In this document: piece after piece, positions 7,711 through 16,291 of the stretch
Layout of the letters: each line of letters starts with the position of its first letter
Position numbering within the stretch: the stretch's first letter is position 1
Source of the DNA: Rhodospirillales bacterium
Lineage (GTDB): Bacteria; Pseudomonadota; Alphaproteobacteria; SP197
NCBI GenBank assembly: GCA_014323865.1
Contig: JACONG010000018.1
Span: 52,980 to 116,979, forward strand
DNA length: 64,000 nucleotides
Direction of reading: 5' to 3'
Position numbers and translations under genes: made by a program
The notes under the pieces: generated by a model
The model's database searches: none
What the model saw: the letters and a program-made list of their open reading frames with translations, nothing else
What the model was told of the DNA's origin: nothing

Positions 7711-10026
7711 ATGCTCTCGGCCAATCTGGAACGCACACTGCGCAACGCTCTGGCCTTCGCCAACGAGCGTAAGCACGAGTACGCTACGCTTGAGCATCTT
7801 CTGCTGGCGTTGACAGAGGATGATGACGCGATCTCGGTCATGCGTGCCTGCAACGTCGACGTCGACCGCATTCGTGACGAGGTTGAAGACTTCGTCGATC
7901 ACGAGCTTGCTGGCCTGGTGGTCGATGGCTTCGTCGAGGCCAAGCCGACGGCCGGGTTCCAGCGCGCGCTGCAGCGCGCCGCGATGCATGTGCAGTCTTC
8001 GGGCCGGGACGAGGTGACCGGGGCGAACGTGCTGGTGGCCCTTTTCTCCGAACGCGAGAGCCATGCGGTCTACTTCCTGCAGCAGCAGGATATGACCCGT
8101 CTCAATGCGGTGAGCTACATCAGCCACGGTGTCGCCAAGGTTCCGGGCGAGAGCGAGCCCAGGACGGTGCGGGGCACCGAGGAGGAAGAAGAGCCGGTCA
8201 GGCAGGGTGCCGAGGCGCTCGACGCGTACTGCGTCAACCTCAACGCCAAGGCGGAATCCGGCAGGATTGATCCGCTTGTCGGTCGTGACCGGGAGGTCGA
8301 GCGCACCATCCAGGTGCTGTGTCGCCGCACGAAGAACAATCCGCTCTACGTCGGTGATCCCGGCGTCGGCAAGACCGCCATCGCCGAAGGCCTGGCCAAG
8401 CGTATCGTCGAGAACGATGTTCCGACCGTTCTGCAGGGTTGCACCATCTACGCGCTTGACATGGGCGCGCTTCTCGCGGGAACCCGCTACCGCGGTGATT
8501 TCGAAGAACGCCTGAAGGCTGTTGTCTCGTCGCTGGAGTCGGATCCCAGTGCGATCATGTTCATCGACGAGATCCACACGGTGATCGGTGCGGGCGCCAC
8601 GTCAGGCGGCGCCATGGATGCATCGAACATGCTGAAGCCGGCGTTGCAGGCCGGCTCGCTGCGCTGCATGGGGTCAACCACCTACAAGGAGTTCCGCAAC
8701 AATTTCGAAAAGGACCGCGCGCTGGCCCGCCGCTTCCAGAAGATCGATGTGGCCGAACCCTCGGTGCCGGATGCGGTGAAGATCCTCAAGGGCCTGAAGC
8801 CCTGCTATGAGGACTTCCACCAGATCCGCTACACGAACGACGCCATCAGAGCTGCCGTCGAGTTGAGCGACAAGTACATCCACGATCGCAAGCTGCCGGA
8901 CAAGGCTATCGACGTGATGGACGAGGTCGGTGCCGCGCAGATGCTGGTGCCGGAGAACCGTCGCAGGAAGACGATCGGTGTGCGTGACGTCGAGACGGTC
9001 ATCGCGCGCATGGCCCGCATCCCCCCGAAGAACGTCTCGCGTCAGGACAAGGCCTCGCTCGCGACGTTGTCAGAACAGCTCAAGTCCGTGGTCTTTGGCC
9101 AGGACAATGCGATCGACGCGTTGGCGGACGCCATCAAGCTGTCGCGTGCCGGCTTGCGAGAGCCCGAGAAGCCGATCGGCAGCTACCTCTTCGCAGGACC
9201 GACCGGTGTCGGCAAGACCGAGGTCGCCCGTCAGCTCGCCGACATCATGGGCGTCGAGCTCGTGCGCTTCGACATGTCCGAATACATGGAGCGCCACACG
9301 GTCTCCCGCCTGATCGGTGCACCTCCGGGCTATGTCGGCTTCGATCAGGGCGGCCTGCTGACCGACGCCGTCGACCAGAATCCCCATGTCGTGCTGCTGC
9401 TCGACGAGATCGAGAAGGCCCATCCCGATCTCTTCAACGTGCTGCTGCAGATCATGGACTACGGCAAGCTGACCGATCACAACGGCAAGAAGATCGACTT
9501 CCGCAACGTCATCCTGATCATGACGACCAACGCTGGCGCGGTCGATCTTGCGCGCCCCGCGGTGGGCTTTGGCCGCACCAGGCGCGAGGGCGAGGACACC
9601 GAGGCGATCGAGAAGCTGTTCACGCCCGAGTTCCGGAACCGGCTCGATGCGGTCGTGAGTTTTGCCGCGCTGTCGCGTGAGACGATTGGCCACGTGGTCG
9701 ACAAGTTCGTCAAGGGGCTTGAGGTGCAGCTCGCCGATCGTGGTGTCACGATCGAGCTTTCCGACGAGGCGCGCGACTGGCTCGGACGCCACGGCTACGA
9801 CGAGAACTTCGGTGCCCGGCCCCTGGCACGCGTGATCCAGGAGAAGATCAAGAAGCCGCTCGCCGATGAACTGCTGTTCGGTAATCTTGTCGGCGGCGGA
9901 CGGGTTCGCGTCATCGCCGGTGAGAACGACACGCTCGACTTCGAGTTTCTGACGCGCGATTTCATGAAGGGCGACACGAAGAAGTTGCGGCGTGGTCGCA
10001 AGAAGACTGAGAAGGTGACGCGCTGA
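7711..10026 (+). CDS. clpA: ATP-dependent Clp protease ATP-binding subunit ClpA
   Basis: The 771-residue AAA+ unfoldase works with ClpP. In order: a Clp-N double-repeat domain (residues 1-145), an acidic linker (EEEEEPV), AAA1 with Walker A GDPGVGKT (about 216) and Walker B IMFIDEIHTVIGAG, and AAA2 with Walker A GPTGVGKT (about 497) and Walker B VLLLDEIEKAHPD, then the ClpB-type D2-small domain. ClpB's long middle coiled coil is absent, which separates ClpA from ClpB. Its place directly behind clpS is the standard proteobacterial arrangement and implies co-expression. The C-terminus is very basic (KKLRRGRKKTEK). Confidence 0.96.
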   Translation: MLSANLERTLRNALAFANERKHEYATLEHLLLALTEDDDAISVMRACNVDVDRIRDEVEDFVDHELAGLVVDGFVEAKPTAGFQRALQRAAMHVQSSGRDEVTGANVLVALFSERESHAVYFLQQQDMTRLNAVSYISHGVAKVPGESEPRTVRGTEEEEEPVRQGAEALDAYCVNLNAKAESGRIDPLVGRDREVERTIQVLCRRTKNNPLYVGDPGVGKTAIAEGLAKRIVENDVPTVLQGCTIYALDMGALLAGTRYRGDFEERLKAVVSSLESDPSAIMFIDEIHTVIGAGATSGGAMDASNMLKPALQAGSLRCMGSTTYKEFRNNFEKDRALARRFQKIDVAEPSVPDAVKILKGLKPCYEDFHQIRYTNDAIRAAVELSDKYIHDRKLPDKAIDVMDEVGAAQMLVPENRRRKTIGVRDVETVIARMARIPPKNVSRQDKASLATLSEQLKSVVFGQDNAIDALADAIKLSRAGLREPEKPIGSYLFAGPTGVGKTEVARQLADIMGVELVRFDMSEYMERHTVSRLIGAPPGYVGFDQGGLLTDAVDQNPHVVLLLDEIEKAHPDLFNVLLQIMDYGKLTDHNGKKIDFRNVILIMTTNAGAVDLARPAVGFGRTRREGEDTEAIEKLFTPEFRNRLDAVVSFAALSRETIGHVVDKFVKGLEVQLADRGVTIELSDEARDWLGRHGYDENFGARPLARVIQEKIKKPLADELLFGNLVGGGRVRVIAGENDTLDFEFLTRDFMKGDTKKLRRGRKKTEKVTR

Positions 10027-10052
10027 AAGCCTGACGGGCGTCAGCCATTCCC

Positions 10053-10550
10053 ATGGACGAGAGGCTTGCCTGCAGGCCGAGAATGCGGCGCTGGTTCTTG
10101 CTGGTCGGTTTTGTCGCCCTCACGATGGCGGCGTCAGGCCTTGCCAGGATACCGGTCGATGCCGAGGCCATGGCCTGGTACGACGAACTCAGCATCGCAC
10201 CATGGAACCCCGGATCGTGGTTTTTCCCTGCCGTCTGGGGAATCCTCTACACCCTGCTAGGTATCGCGCTTTGGATGATCTGGACGGCAGGGCCCGGTGA
10301 GCCGCGCAATGCGGCGCTTTGGGTCTTTGCTCTGCAGTTCTCGCTCAATGTGGCGTGGACTTGGATCTTCTTCGGTCTCCAGGCGCCGTTTCCGGCACTT
10401 CTCGAAATCGCAACGCTGATTGGCACCATCGTCTGGTCGATCCGCATGGCATGGTGGGTCGCGCCGTTCGCATCGCTTGTGATGCTTCCCTACCTAGCAT
10501 GGGTCTGCATCGCTGCGACCCTGAACGCCTGGGTGGCCTTTGCGAACTGA
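10053..10550 (+). CDS. tspO: TspO/MBR family tryptophan-rich sensory protein
   Basis: A 165-residue (155 if started at ATG 10083) five-helix membrane protein. It shows the TspO features WYDELSIAPWNPGSWFFPAVWGILYTLLGIALW, split here as a W-rich loop and an adjacent helix, then LNVAWTWIFFGLQAP and YLAWVCIAATLNAWV. TspO proteins bind porphyrins and other tetrapyrroles and in Rhodobacter modulate photosynthesis and tetrapyrrole genes in response to oxygen. The gene follows clpA by 26 bp and could be read through from it. Its placement beside an RpoE/ChrR locus may be meaningful because porphyrins generate singlet oxygen, but that link is inference. Confidence 0.88.
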   Translation: MDERLACRPRMRRWFLLVGFVALTMAASGLARIPVDAEAMAWYDELSIAPWNPGSWFFPAVWGILYTLLGIALWMIWTAGPGEPRNAALWVFALQFSLNVAWTWIFFGLQAPFPALLEIATLIGTIVWSIRMAWWVAPFASLVMLPYLAWVCIAATLNAWVAFAN

Positions 10551-10853
10551 AGGTCCACGTATGCTCCGAGCCGCCGGCCGGTACGCCTCAGGCCCAAAAC
10601 CTGCCAGGGGGCAGGCGCGGCGGGAACCCATGGGCAGCCAATGCCGGTGTGGCGACCGAGTGCGGATCTGATAGGTGCGGCTACGCGTCGGTCAATCTGA
10701 ACGACTACGGCGTTCGTGAGCAGGAGGGCGTGCTGGACACCTTGAGCGGGGGCGGGGGAGGCAGATGTCCAGCACGACCATGATCGCCCATACCAGGGCT
10801 CAAGATGATACGCGGCGGCAAAGATGCTGGATCAGCGCCCCGGTGTGGATCGC
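10551..10853. other. Non-coding gap with a G-rich hairpin
   Basis: No supported gene lies between tspO and the glutathione peroxidase remnant. The only structure seen is a perfect 10-bp inverted repeat, GTGCTGGACA (10730-10739) and TGTCCAGCAC (10766-10775), enclosing a 26-nt loop with two runs of five G. Confidence 0.5.
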
Positions 10854-11252
10854 TCAGCCGTCCTGGAGCTGGCGTTCGATTTCTTCAACCAAGAATGCCG
10901 AATCCGGCGCCTTGACACGGGAGTACAAGGCCACCGAGTGACCGTGGCTCCCGATCAGGTACTTGCAGAAGTTCCAGCGTGGCTGTCCGAGGAACCCCGA
11001 CTCCCGGGCGATCCAGGCGAACAGGCGATGGGCATCGTCACGCTTCGCCGCCTGACCCGTGAGCATCGGGAAGTTGGTGCCGTAGTTGATCTCGCAGAAC
11101 GACTTGATTTCACTGTCGCTCGCATACTCTTGGCTGCCGAAGTCGTCCGAGGGAACGCCGGGAACCACCAGACCATCGTCGGCGCAACGCTGCCACAGGA
11201 ACTGCAGAGCCTCGTACCGGGGCGTAAGGCCGCAGAGCGACGCCGTGTTCAC
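10854..11252 (-). pseudogene. Glutathione peroxidase, N-terminally truncated
   Basis: From a GTG at 11252 the frame encodes 132 residues of a glutathione peroxidase: NTASLCGLTPRYEAL (catalytic Cys in place of selenocysteine), GVPSDDFGSQE (catalytic Gln) and PRWNFCKYLIG (catalytic Trp). The first 30 or so residues, which form the N-terminal strands (FxxxDIDG...LxxYxGKxxL), are missing. The frame stays open upstream into the end of chrR but offers no normal start and no family similarity before GWIALVVNT. It sits 56 bp behind chrR on the same strand, so it may still be transcribed from the rpoE promoter. All three visible catalytic residues survive, so a shortened product cannot be excluded. 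Confidence 0.65.
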
Positions 11253-11308
11253 GACAAGCGCGATCCACCCTGTAGACTGCTGCGCCGTCCCTTGACCGTG
11301 CCTTGCAC

Positions 11309-11968
11309 CTAGATCCGTACGAACGGATTGATCAGGCGGCCAAGCGGGCCGGTCAGTCGAAGCGGGGCCGACGTGACCGCAAGGCAGATGCAGGGCCCGC
11401 CCTCGTCGGCAACAGGCCGATGGTCGAGCTCGCCGTCCGCCAGCTGGAGATCGCCGCGCAGGTAGTGGCCGGTGGCATCGCTGAAGCCACCGTCCAGGAC
11501 AAGGGTCAACTCGCTGCCGTGGTGGCTGTGCTGGGGCACGCCCTGTCCCGGAGCGATGCGAAACAGACGAACCTTGTGGTCATCCTCGCTTGCGGGCAGG
11601 AACACGGTTTCGACCGAACCGCGACGGCTCCAGGGCAACTCGTCGCCAAAAGCCGACAGACGATCCCGCAGCGGTCGAGGGAAACGGGAGAGTGACGGCG
11701 GAGCCGGCACAGGCGCAGTAACGAGTGGCGCATCGCGCGGCTCATCAGCGAGCCGGGCCATCAGCGCATCAAACCCTTGGGCAGCAGAAGCGGGGGCGTC
11801 GCTGGTCTCGACCAGAGCGCCGCCGATCTCTTCCATTGTGGCCACCTCACGGCGGCACATAGGGCAGAGCGCCAGATGGGTCGCGATGATCAGCGAGAAA
11901 TCCTCGCTCATGTTCCCCGTTGCATAGTCGAGCAGCAGGGCATGATCGGGATGGTGAGAAGCGTTCAC
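11309..11968 (-). CDS. chrR: ChrR-family zinc anti-sigma factor with cupin domain
   Basis: The 219-residue cytosolic anti-sigma factor has two parts. The N-terminal ZAS domain (about 1-80) carries the HxxxCxxC zinc motif as HLALCPMC preceded by DYATGNMSEDFSLIIATH. The C-terminal part is a ChrR-type cupin: PGQGVPQHSHHGSELTLVLDG and GDLQLADGELDHRPVA supply His/Glu metal ligands. In Rhodobacter the ZAS domain sequesters the sigma factor and the cupin domain is needed for release by singlet oxygen. The start overlaps the rpoE stop (ATGA), so both are made together, the standard arrangement. Confidence 0.95.
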   Translation of the reverse strand: MNASHHPDHALLLDYATGNMSEDFSLIIATHLALCPMCRREVATMEEIGGALVETSDAPASAAQGFDALMARLADEPRDAPLVTAPVPAPPSLSRFPRPLRDRLSAFGDELPWSRRGSVETVFLPASEDDHKVRLFRIAPGQGVPQHSHHGSELTLVLDGGFSDATGHYLRGDLQLADGELDHRPVADEGGPCICLAVTSAPLRLTGPLGRLINPFVRI

Positions 11969-12609
11969 TGCAGTCCCTCCATGGCATGACGCAGCTTGTT
12001 GAGAGCCAGGCGAAGCCGCGATTTCACGGTTCCCAGGGGCAGGCCAAGCTCGTCAGCGATTTCCGAATGTGACATGTCACGCTGGTACGCCATGGCAATC
12101 AGATCGGATTGCTCCTTCGGCAGCGTTGTGACCGCATTGGCCAGCAGGCGTGACATTTGGCTGTGATTGGCCCGCTCATCGGGAAGCGGGCTGTGGTCGG
12201 CCTCCTCCGGAACCGTCGCCGGATCGTTGATGTCGACCTCGGGACGCGCCCGTCGCGCCAGATCGATCCTGCGGTTGCGGGCAATGGTGAAAATCCAGGT
12301 CGACGCCGACGCCTTCGACGGATCGAAGGTCGATGAACGGCGCCATACGCTGGCGAACACGTCCTGAACCACGTCCTCCGCCAGGGCAGGCGAACTGTTC
12401 TTGCGTAGGAGAAAGGAATGCAGACGCGGCGCAAAGTGCTCGAAAAGGCGGCGAAACGCCACCCGATCGCCATTGCGACCAACGGCCACGAGATCGCTTT
12501 CGTGCGGTCCAAGCTTGGATACGCGCTGTTCCGGGCCGCAGAGCATGAACCTGTCTAAACCGGCTGGATTGCCACCAGCAAATCCACTTTCGACGCTGTG
12601 ATCAAGCAT
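11965..12609 (-). CDS. rpoE: ECF11-type RNA polymerase sigma factor (singlet-oxygen response, RpoE)
   Basis: A 214-residue ECF sigma factor with region 2 (FRRLFEHFAPRLHSFLLR, AEDVVQDVFASVWRRS, WIFTIARNRRIDLARR) and region 4 (LPKEQSDLIAMAYQRDMSHSE, GLPLGTVKSRLRLALNKLRHA). Together with the downstream chrR this is the ECF11 pair that turns on protection against singlet oxygen. ATG 12609 is preceded by GGGAGG at ideal spacing. A match to the R. sphaeroides RpoE promoter (TGATCC-N18-TAATGC) lies directly upstream, which indicates positive autoregulation. The likely target operon begins divergently 114 bp away. Confidence 0.95.
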   Translation of the reverse strand: MLDHSVESGFAGGNPAGLDRFMLCGPEQRVSKLGPHESDLVAVGRNGDRVAFRRLFEHFAPRLHSFLLRKNSSPALAEDVVQDVFASVWRRSSTFDPSKASASTWIFTIARNRRIDLARRARPEVDINDPATVPEEADHSPLPDERANHSQMSRLLANAVTTLPKEQSDLIAMAYQRDMSHSEIADELGLPLGTVKSRLRLALNKLRHAMEGLQ

Positions 12610-12630
12610 TTTGCCTCCCGAACAACAAAA

Positions 12631-12676
12631 GCATTACGCATACGGCGGCGACATGGATCAGAATAAGGTGTGATCC
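12631..12676. promoter_or_regulatory. Divergent RpoE-type promoters with palindromic -35 elements
   Basis: On the minus strand TGATCC (12660-12655), an 18-nt spacer and TAATGC (12636-12631) match the RpoE promoter consensus for rpoE itself. On the plus strand a second TGATCC (12671-12676) faces the flavoprotein operon; the -10 at N18 (AACAAC, 12695) is weak, but both arms share TATGCG 12 nt after TGATCC. The two -35 elements form GGATCA-N10-TGATCC. Confidence 0.65.
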
Positions 12677-12722
12677 GTGGTCTTGGGATATGCGAACAAC
12701 ATTGGAGTTGCGGGGTCACACC

Positions 12723-14048
12723 ATGAAAATTGCAGTCATCGGTGCCGGAATCGCCGGTCTCGGTGCGGCTTGGGCCCTGTCCCGTGGCCACGCCGTGACG
12801 CTGCTCGAAGCGGAAGGGCGGCCGGGTGGCCATGCCCATACGCAGGACATTTCGGTGGCTGGCAAGCCCGTGTCCGTCGACACGGGTTTCATTGTCTACA
12901 ACACGTTGAATTACCCGCACCTGAACCGTCTCTTCGAGCACCTCGCGGTGCCCAACATGGAAAGCGACATGTCGTTTGCCGTCTCGCTTGATGACGGCGG
13001 TTGGGAGATGGCAGGGCGTCCCCTGGGGCTCTTCGGCTCCCCCGGACAGCTTGTCAGCCGATCGCACTGGGCCCTCCTGGCCAATGCCGTGCGGTTCTTC
13101 CGGCAGGCCGAGGCTGTGCTGGACGATCCTGCCACGGACAGTGAGGCGCTGGGCCCCTGGCTCGCACGACATGGCTACCACGAACACTTCGTGCGGCGCT
13201 TCCTCGCGCCCATGGCCGGTGCGATCTGGTCGTCCAGTCTCAATGACATCATGGACTATCCCGTGCGTTCCTTCGTTGCGTTCTTTCGCAATCATCAGCT
13301 GCTGAAGTTCTCAGGACGGGTTCGTTGGCGAACAGTCTCCGGCGGCAGCGCAAACTACGTCTCCCGCCTGCTCGACGACTTCGACGGCGGATTGCATCTC
13401 TCTGCACCCGTTGCCGCGGTCCGCGTCGAGGCGGGGCGTCCGTGTGTTGAATTGGCCAATGGCTACAGTGTGTCCTATGATGCGGTGGTCATGGCCACGC
13501 ATGGAGATCAGTCGGCGCGTCTTCTGGCCGGTGACCCCGATCGGGAGCGGTCGTCGGTGCTCGGCGCTTTCCGCTATCAGCCCAACGAGGCCTGGCTCCA
13601 TCGCGACCCCGCGCTGATGCCCAGGCGCCAGCGCCTCTGGTCGAGCTGGAACTACCTCGGCAGCAGGACGGGCGAGGGTGATCGCAGGATCGCTGTGAGC
13701 TACTGGATGAACCGCTTGCAGGAGCTCGACACCACGCAGGACATCCTTGTCACGCTCAACCCGCCGCGAGCGCCTCGCGATGAGCTCGTGTTCGCACGCA
13801 TGACCTACGATCACCCGCAGTTCGATCTCGGTGCCTTGCGTGCCCGGGAGAGCCTTGGCGGCCTGCAGGGCCGTGACGGTCTCTGGTTCTGCGGCAGCTA
13901 CACCGGTAACGGATTTCACGAGGACGGTCTTCGCTCCGGCCTCCAGGTGGCCGCCGCGCTGGGATCGCCTGCGCCGTGGTGGAGCGCGGCGGACGACCGG
14001 CTGGCACCGTGGATCGCCGCGCCTGCGCCGCCGGCCAAGGCTGCGTGA
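12723..14048 (+). CDS. FAD-dependent oxidoreductase/flavin amine oxidase family (candidate UfaD-like fatty acid desaturase)
   Basis: The 441-residue protein begins MKIAVIGAGIAGLGAAWALS (GxGxxG, FAD binding) followed by LLEAEGRPGGHAHT, and ends with DGLWFCGSYTGNGFHEDGLRSG, the second FAD contact of the NAD(P)/FAD amine-oxidase fold. This type of protein, paired with DUF1365, is in the RpoE regulon of R. sphaeroides, where a protein of this operon (UfaD) desaturates an 11-methyl fatty acyl chain on the way to furan fatty acids. Assigning UfaD to this gene is inference from gene content. ATG 12723 is chosen where the Rossmann fold begins. The next gene overlaps by one base. Confidence 0.82.
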   Translation: MKIAVIGAGIAGLGAAWALSRGHAVTLLEAEGRPGGHAHTQDISVAGKPVSVDTGFIVYNTLNYPHLNRLFEHLAVPNMESDMSFAVSLDDGGWEMAGRPLGLFGSPGQLVSRSHWALLANAVRFFRQAEAVLDDPATDSEALGPWLARHGYHEHFVRRFLAPMAGAIWSSSLNDIMDYPVRSFVAFFRNHQLLKFSGRVRWRTVSGGSANYVSRLLDDFDGGLHLSAPVAAVRVEAGRPCVELANGYSVSYDAVVMATHGDQSARLLAGDPDRERSSVLGAFRYQPNEAWLHRDPALMPRRQRLWSSWNYLGSRTGEGDRRIAVSYWMNRLQELDTTQDILVTLNPPRAPRDELVFARMTYDHPQFDLGALRARESLGGLQGRDGLWFCGSYTGNGFHEDGLRSGLQVAAALGSPAPWWSAADDRLAPWIAAPAPPAKAA

Positions 14049-14830
14049 TGTCGCGCTGGAGCAGCTGTGTCTACGTCGGGCAGGTCATGCACCATCGCCT
14101 GGTGCCTCGCCGACACCGCTTTGTCTATGATGCGTTCACCATGTTGCTCGACATCGACGAGATGGTATCGCTCGACGCGAGCTCGCGGCTGTTCGGCCAC
14201 AACCGCCCTGCGCCGATCGCCTTCCATGATCGTGACCACGGTCCGTGTGACGGCACGAGCCTGCGGGACTGGGCCGAAAGCGGAATCAGGCGTGCGGGAC
14301 TGCCGGTTCCGGGTGGCCCGATCCGTTTGCTTTGCCTGCCGCGTGTCCTCGGCTTCGCCTTCAACCCCTTGACAATCTGGCTCTGCCACGACCGCGACGA
14401 CCGCCTGGCCGTGGTGATCTACGAGGTCCGCAACACCTTCGGGGAACGCCGGAGTTATCTGATCCCGGTTTCGGGTGACGAGGACGTCGTGCGCCAGTCA
14501 TGCCCCAAGGCGCTTCATGTTTCTCCGTTCTTCCCGGTCGACGGAAGCTACAGCTTTCGCCTGACCCCGCCGGACGAGAGGTTCAACGTACAGATCCGCT
14601 ATGCACTCGACGGCGATACAAGACTGATCGCCGTGCAGACCGGTGAGCGGCGCGCACTGGAAGACGGGGCGCTGGCCCGCGCACTGGCCCGGTTCCCCCT
14701 GATGACGTTCAAGGTGATTGCCGCGATCCATTTCGAAGCGCTGCGCCTCTGGTTCAAGCGCGTCCCCCTGTTCCGACATCGCCCGGCCGCCGCGCCGGAC
14801 ATCGTCGCTGAAACCGGAGCATCAGGATGA
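14048..14830 (+). CDS. DUF1365 family protein (candidate UfaO-like)
   Basis: A 260-residue protein of the DUF1365 family, seen in SCVYVGQVMHHRLVPRRHRF, LLCLPRVLGFAFNPLTIWLC, YEVRNTFGERRSYL and ALHVSPFFPVDGSYSFRL. In Rhodobacter the DUF1365 gene lies next to the flavoprotein in the RpoE-controlled operon; genetic work on furan fatty acids assigns one protein of that operon (UfaO) to O2-dependent ring closure. That this DUF1365 protein is the UfaO counterpart is inference. The start overlaps the preceding stop (TGATG), so translation is probably coupled. No transmembrane segment is obvious, but the protein must act on phospholipid chains if the assignment is right. Confidence 0.85.
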   Translation: MSRWSSCVYVGQVMHHRLVPRRHRFVYDAFTMLLDIDEMVSLDASSRLFGHNRPAPIAFHDRDHGPCDGTSLRDWAESGIRRAGLPVPGGPIRLLCLPRVLGFAFNPLTIWLCHDRDDRLAVVIYEVRNTFGERRSYLIPVSGDEDVVRQSCPKALHVSPFFPVDGSYSFRLTPPDERFNVQIRYALDGDTRLIAVQTGERRALEDGALARALARFPLMTFKVIAAIHFEALRLWFKRVPLFRHRPAAAPDIVAETGASG

Positions 14831-15519
14831 CCAGGACATCTCGTCGTACGTTCCTCGGCGCTGCGACCTGCGCCTTGCTGCATCGCCCGGCCGTCTCGGC
14901 AGCAACCGATAGCGAGCTTGTGTTCGACGTCTATCGAGACGATGAACCCATCGGCGTCCACGGCCTCAGCTTCCACCGGGAAGGGGACGATCTGGTCGTT
15001 GACATCACGATCGACCTGGAGGTCGTCTTCGCGTGGGTGACGGTGTTCCGCTACACCCATCAGAACCGCGAAGTGTGGCGCGATGGCCGGCTGCAGCGTC
15101 TGGATTCCGCGACCCACGATGACGGTACCGATCACATCGTTTCCATCCGGCGTGAGGCCGACGAGCTCGTCATCGATGCTGACGGCACCCGCAACGTCGC
15201 ACCCGGTCACCTGCTCACGACCGGCTATTGGCATCCCGGGACGCCCGAGCAGTCGATGCTGGTCGGCACGCAGAAGGGCCGGATCCTCAAGATCGCGTAT
15301 CGCGCCCAGGGCAGTGAGACGATCACGGTGGCCGGTGCGCCGGCAGAGGCACGCCGCTTCGACGTCTCGGGCGATCTCCGGATGACCATGTGGTACGGTG
15401 CCGACGGCCTATGGAACGGAATGGCGTTTGATGCCCGGGGCTCCGACATCGACTACCGTGTGCGGACCCGCCCCGATGACATGGCCTGGAACGCCATTGT
15501 CGCGCAGACAACGATCTGA
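14827..15519 (+). CDS. DUF6134-like exported protein with Tat-type leader
   Basis: A 230-residue protein with a twin-arginine-like leader (TSRRTFLGAATCALL, then an Ala-rich cleavage region) followed by an all-beta domain: LVFDVYRDDEPIGVHGLSF, VTVFRYTHQNREVWRDG and GYWHPGTPEQSMLVGTQKG. This matches the DUF6134 group, of unknown function, whose fold resembles periplasmic lipid-handling beta proteins. It overlaps the DUF1365 gene by ATGA and is the third gene of the operon. Because its neighbours act on membrane fatty acids, a role in envelope lipid handling is plausible but unproven. Confidence 0.75.
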   Translation: MTRTSRRTFLGAATCALLHRPAVSAATDSELVFDVYRDDEPIGVHGLSFHREGDDLVVDITIDLEVVFAWVTVFRYTHQNREVWRDGRLQRLDSATHDDGTDHIVSIRREADELVIDADGTRNVAPGHLLTTGYWHPGTPEQSMLVGTQKGRILKIAYRAQGSETITVAGAPAEARRFDVSGDLRMTMWYGADGLWNGMAFDARGSDIDYRVRTRPDDMAWNAIVAQTTI

Positions 15520-15523
15520 TCGC

Positions 15524-16291
15524 ATGCCGATCGATTCCTCGGGCAAGCGTTGTGTCTGGGTCACGGGCGCGAGCAGCGGTATTGGCGAAGCGCTTGCCAA
15601 GCGCCTGGCGGCCGATGGCTACGTGGTTGCGGTCAGCGCGCGCAACGCCGACGCTTTGGCCGCCCTTGCGGATACGCCGAGGCTCGGCCGGATCGTACCG
15701 TTTCCGCTCGATGTCACCGATGCCGCCAAGGTCGCGGAGACGGTCGAAGAGATCGAACGGCATTGTGGTGAACTCCACACGGCTGTCCTGAACGCGGGCA
15801 CTTACCAGTCCATGGCCGCGACGGCGTTCAGTGCCGACGAGGCGCGCCGGCAGATTGATGTCAATCTCGGTGGGATCGTCAACGCGCTTGAGCCTCTGCT
15901 CGAGCGCATGTGCGCCCGGCAACGGGGTCACATCGCACTTGTCGGTTCGCTCACCAGCCGTTTCGGCTTGCCCAATGCCGGTGTTTATGGCGCTACCAAA
16001 GCGGCACTGGTCAACCTGGCCGAAGCGCTTCGGGTCGAATGCGCACGGGACGGAATCACGATCCAGATCGTGAACCCTGGTTTCGTGAAGACGCCCCTGA
16101 CCGACAAGAACAGCTTCCCCATGCCGTTTCTCGTCCCCGTCGACCGTGCCGCCGGGATCATTGCCGAGCGCCTGCACGGCGATCGGTTCGAGGTGGCATT
16201 TCCCTGGCAAATGTCATGCGCGATGGGTCTTCTCGGCAAGCTGCCGCGATTCCTGGCCTTCGCAGTTACGCGACGAATGGTGGGGTCTTGA
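15524..16291 (+). CDS. Short-chain dehydrogenase/reductase
   Basis: A classical 255-residue SDR. The cofactor motif is VTGASSGIGEALAKRLAADG, followed by LNAG, the catalytic Ser in ALVGSLTSRFG and the catalytic YGATK (YxxxK). It reduces or oxidises a carbonyl/alcohol with NAD(P). The same position in the R. sphaeroides RpoE operon is occupied by an SDR, so it probably belongs to the same response. The frame is open upstream inside the DUF6134 gene, but ATG 15524, 4 bp after that stop, fits the start of the fold. It ends with TTGA overlapping the next gene. The substrate is unknown. Confidence 0.9.
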   Translation: MPIDSSGKRCVWVTGASSGIGEALAKRLAADGYVVAVSARNADALAALADTPRLGRIVPFPLDVTDAAKVAETVEEIERHCGELHTAVLNAGTYQSMAATAFSADEARRQIDVNLGGIVNALEPLLERMCARQRGHIALVGSLTSRFGLPNAGVYGATKAALVNLAEALRVECARDGITIQIVNPGFVKTPLTDKNSFPMPFLVPVDRAAGIIAERLHGDRFEVAFPWQMSCAMGLLGKLPRFLAFAVTRRMVGS

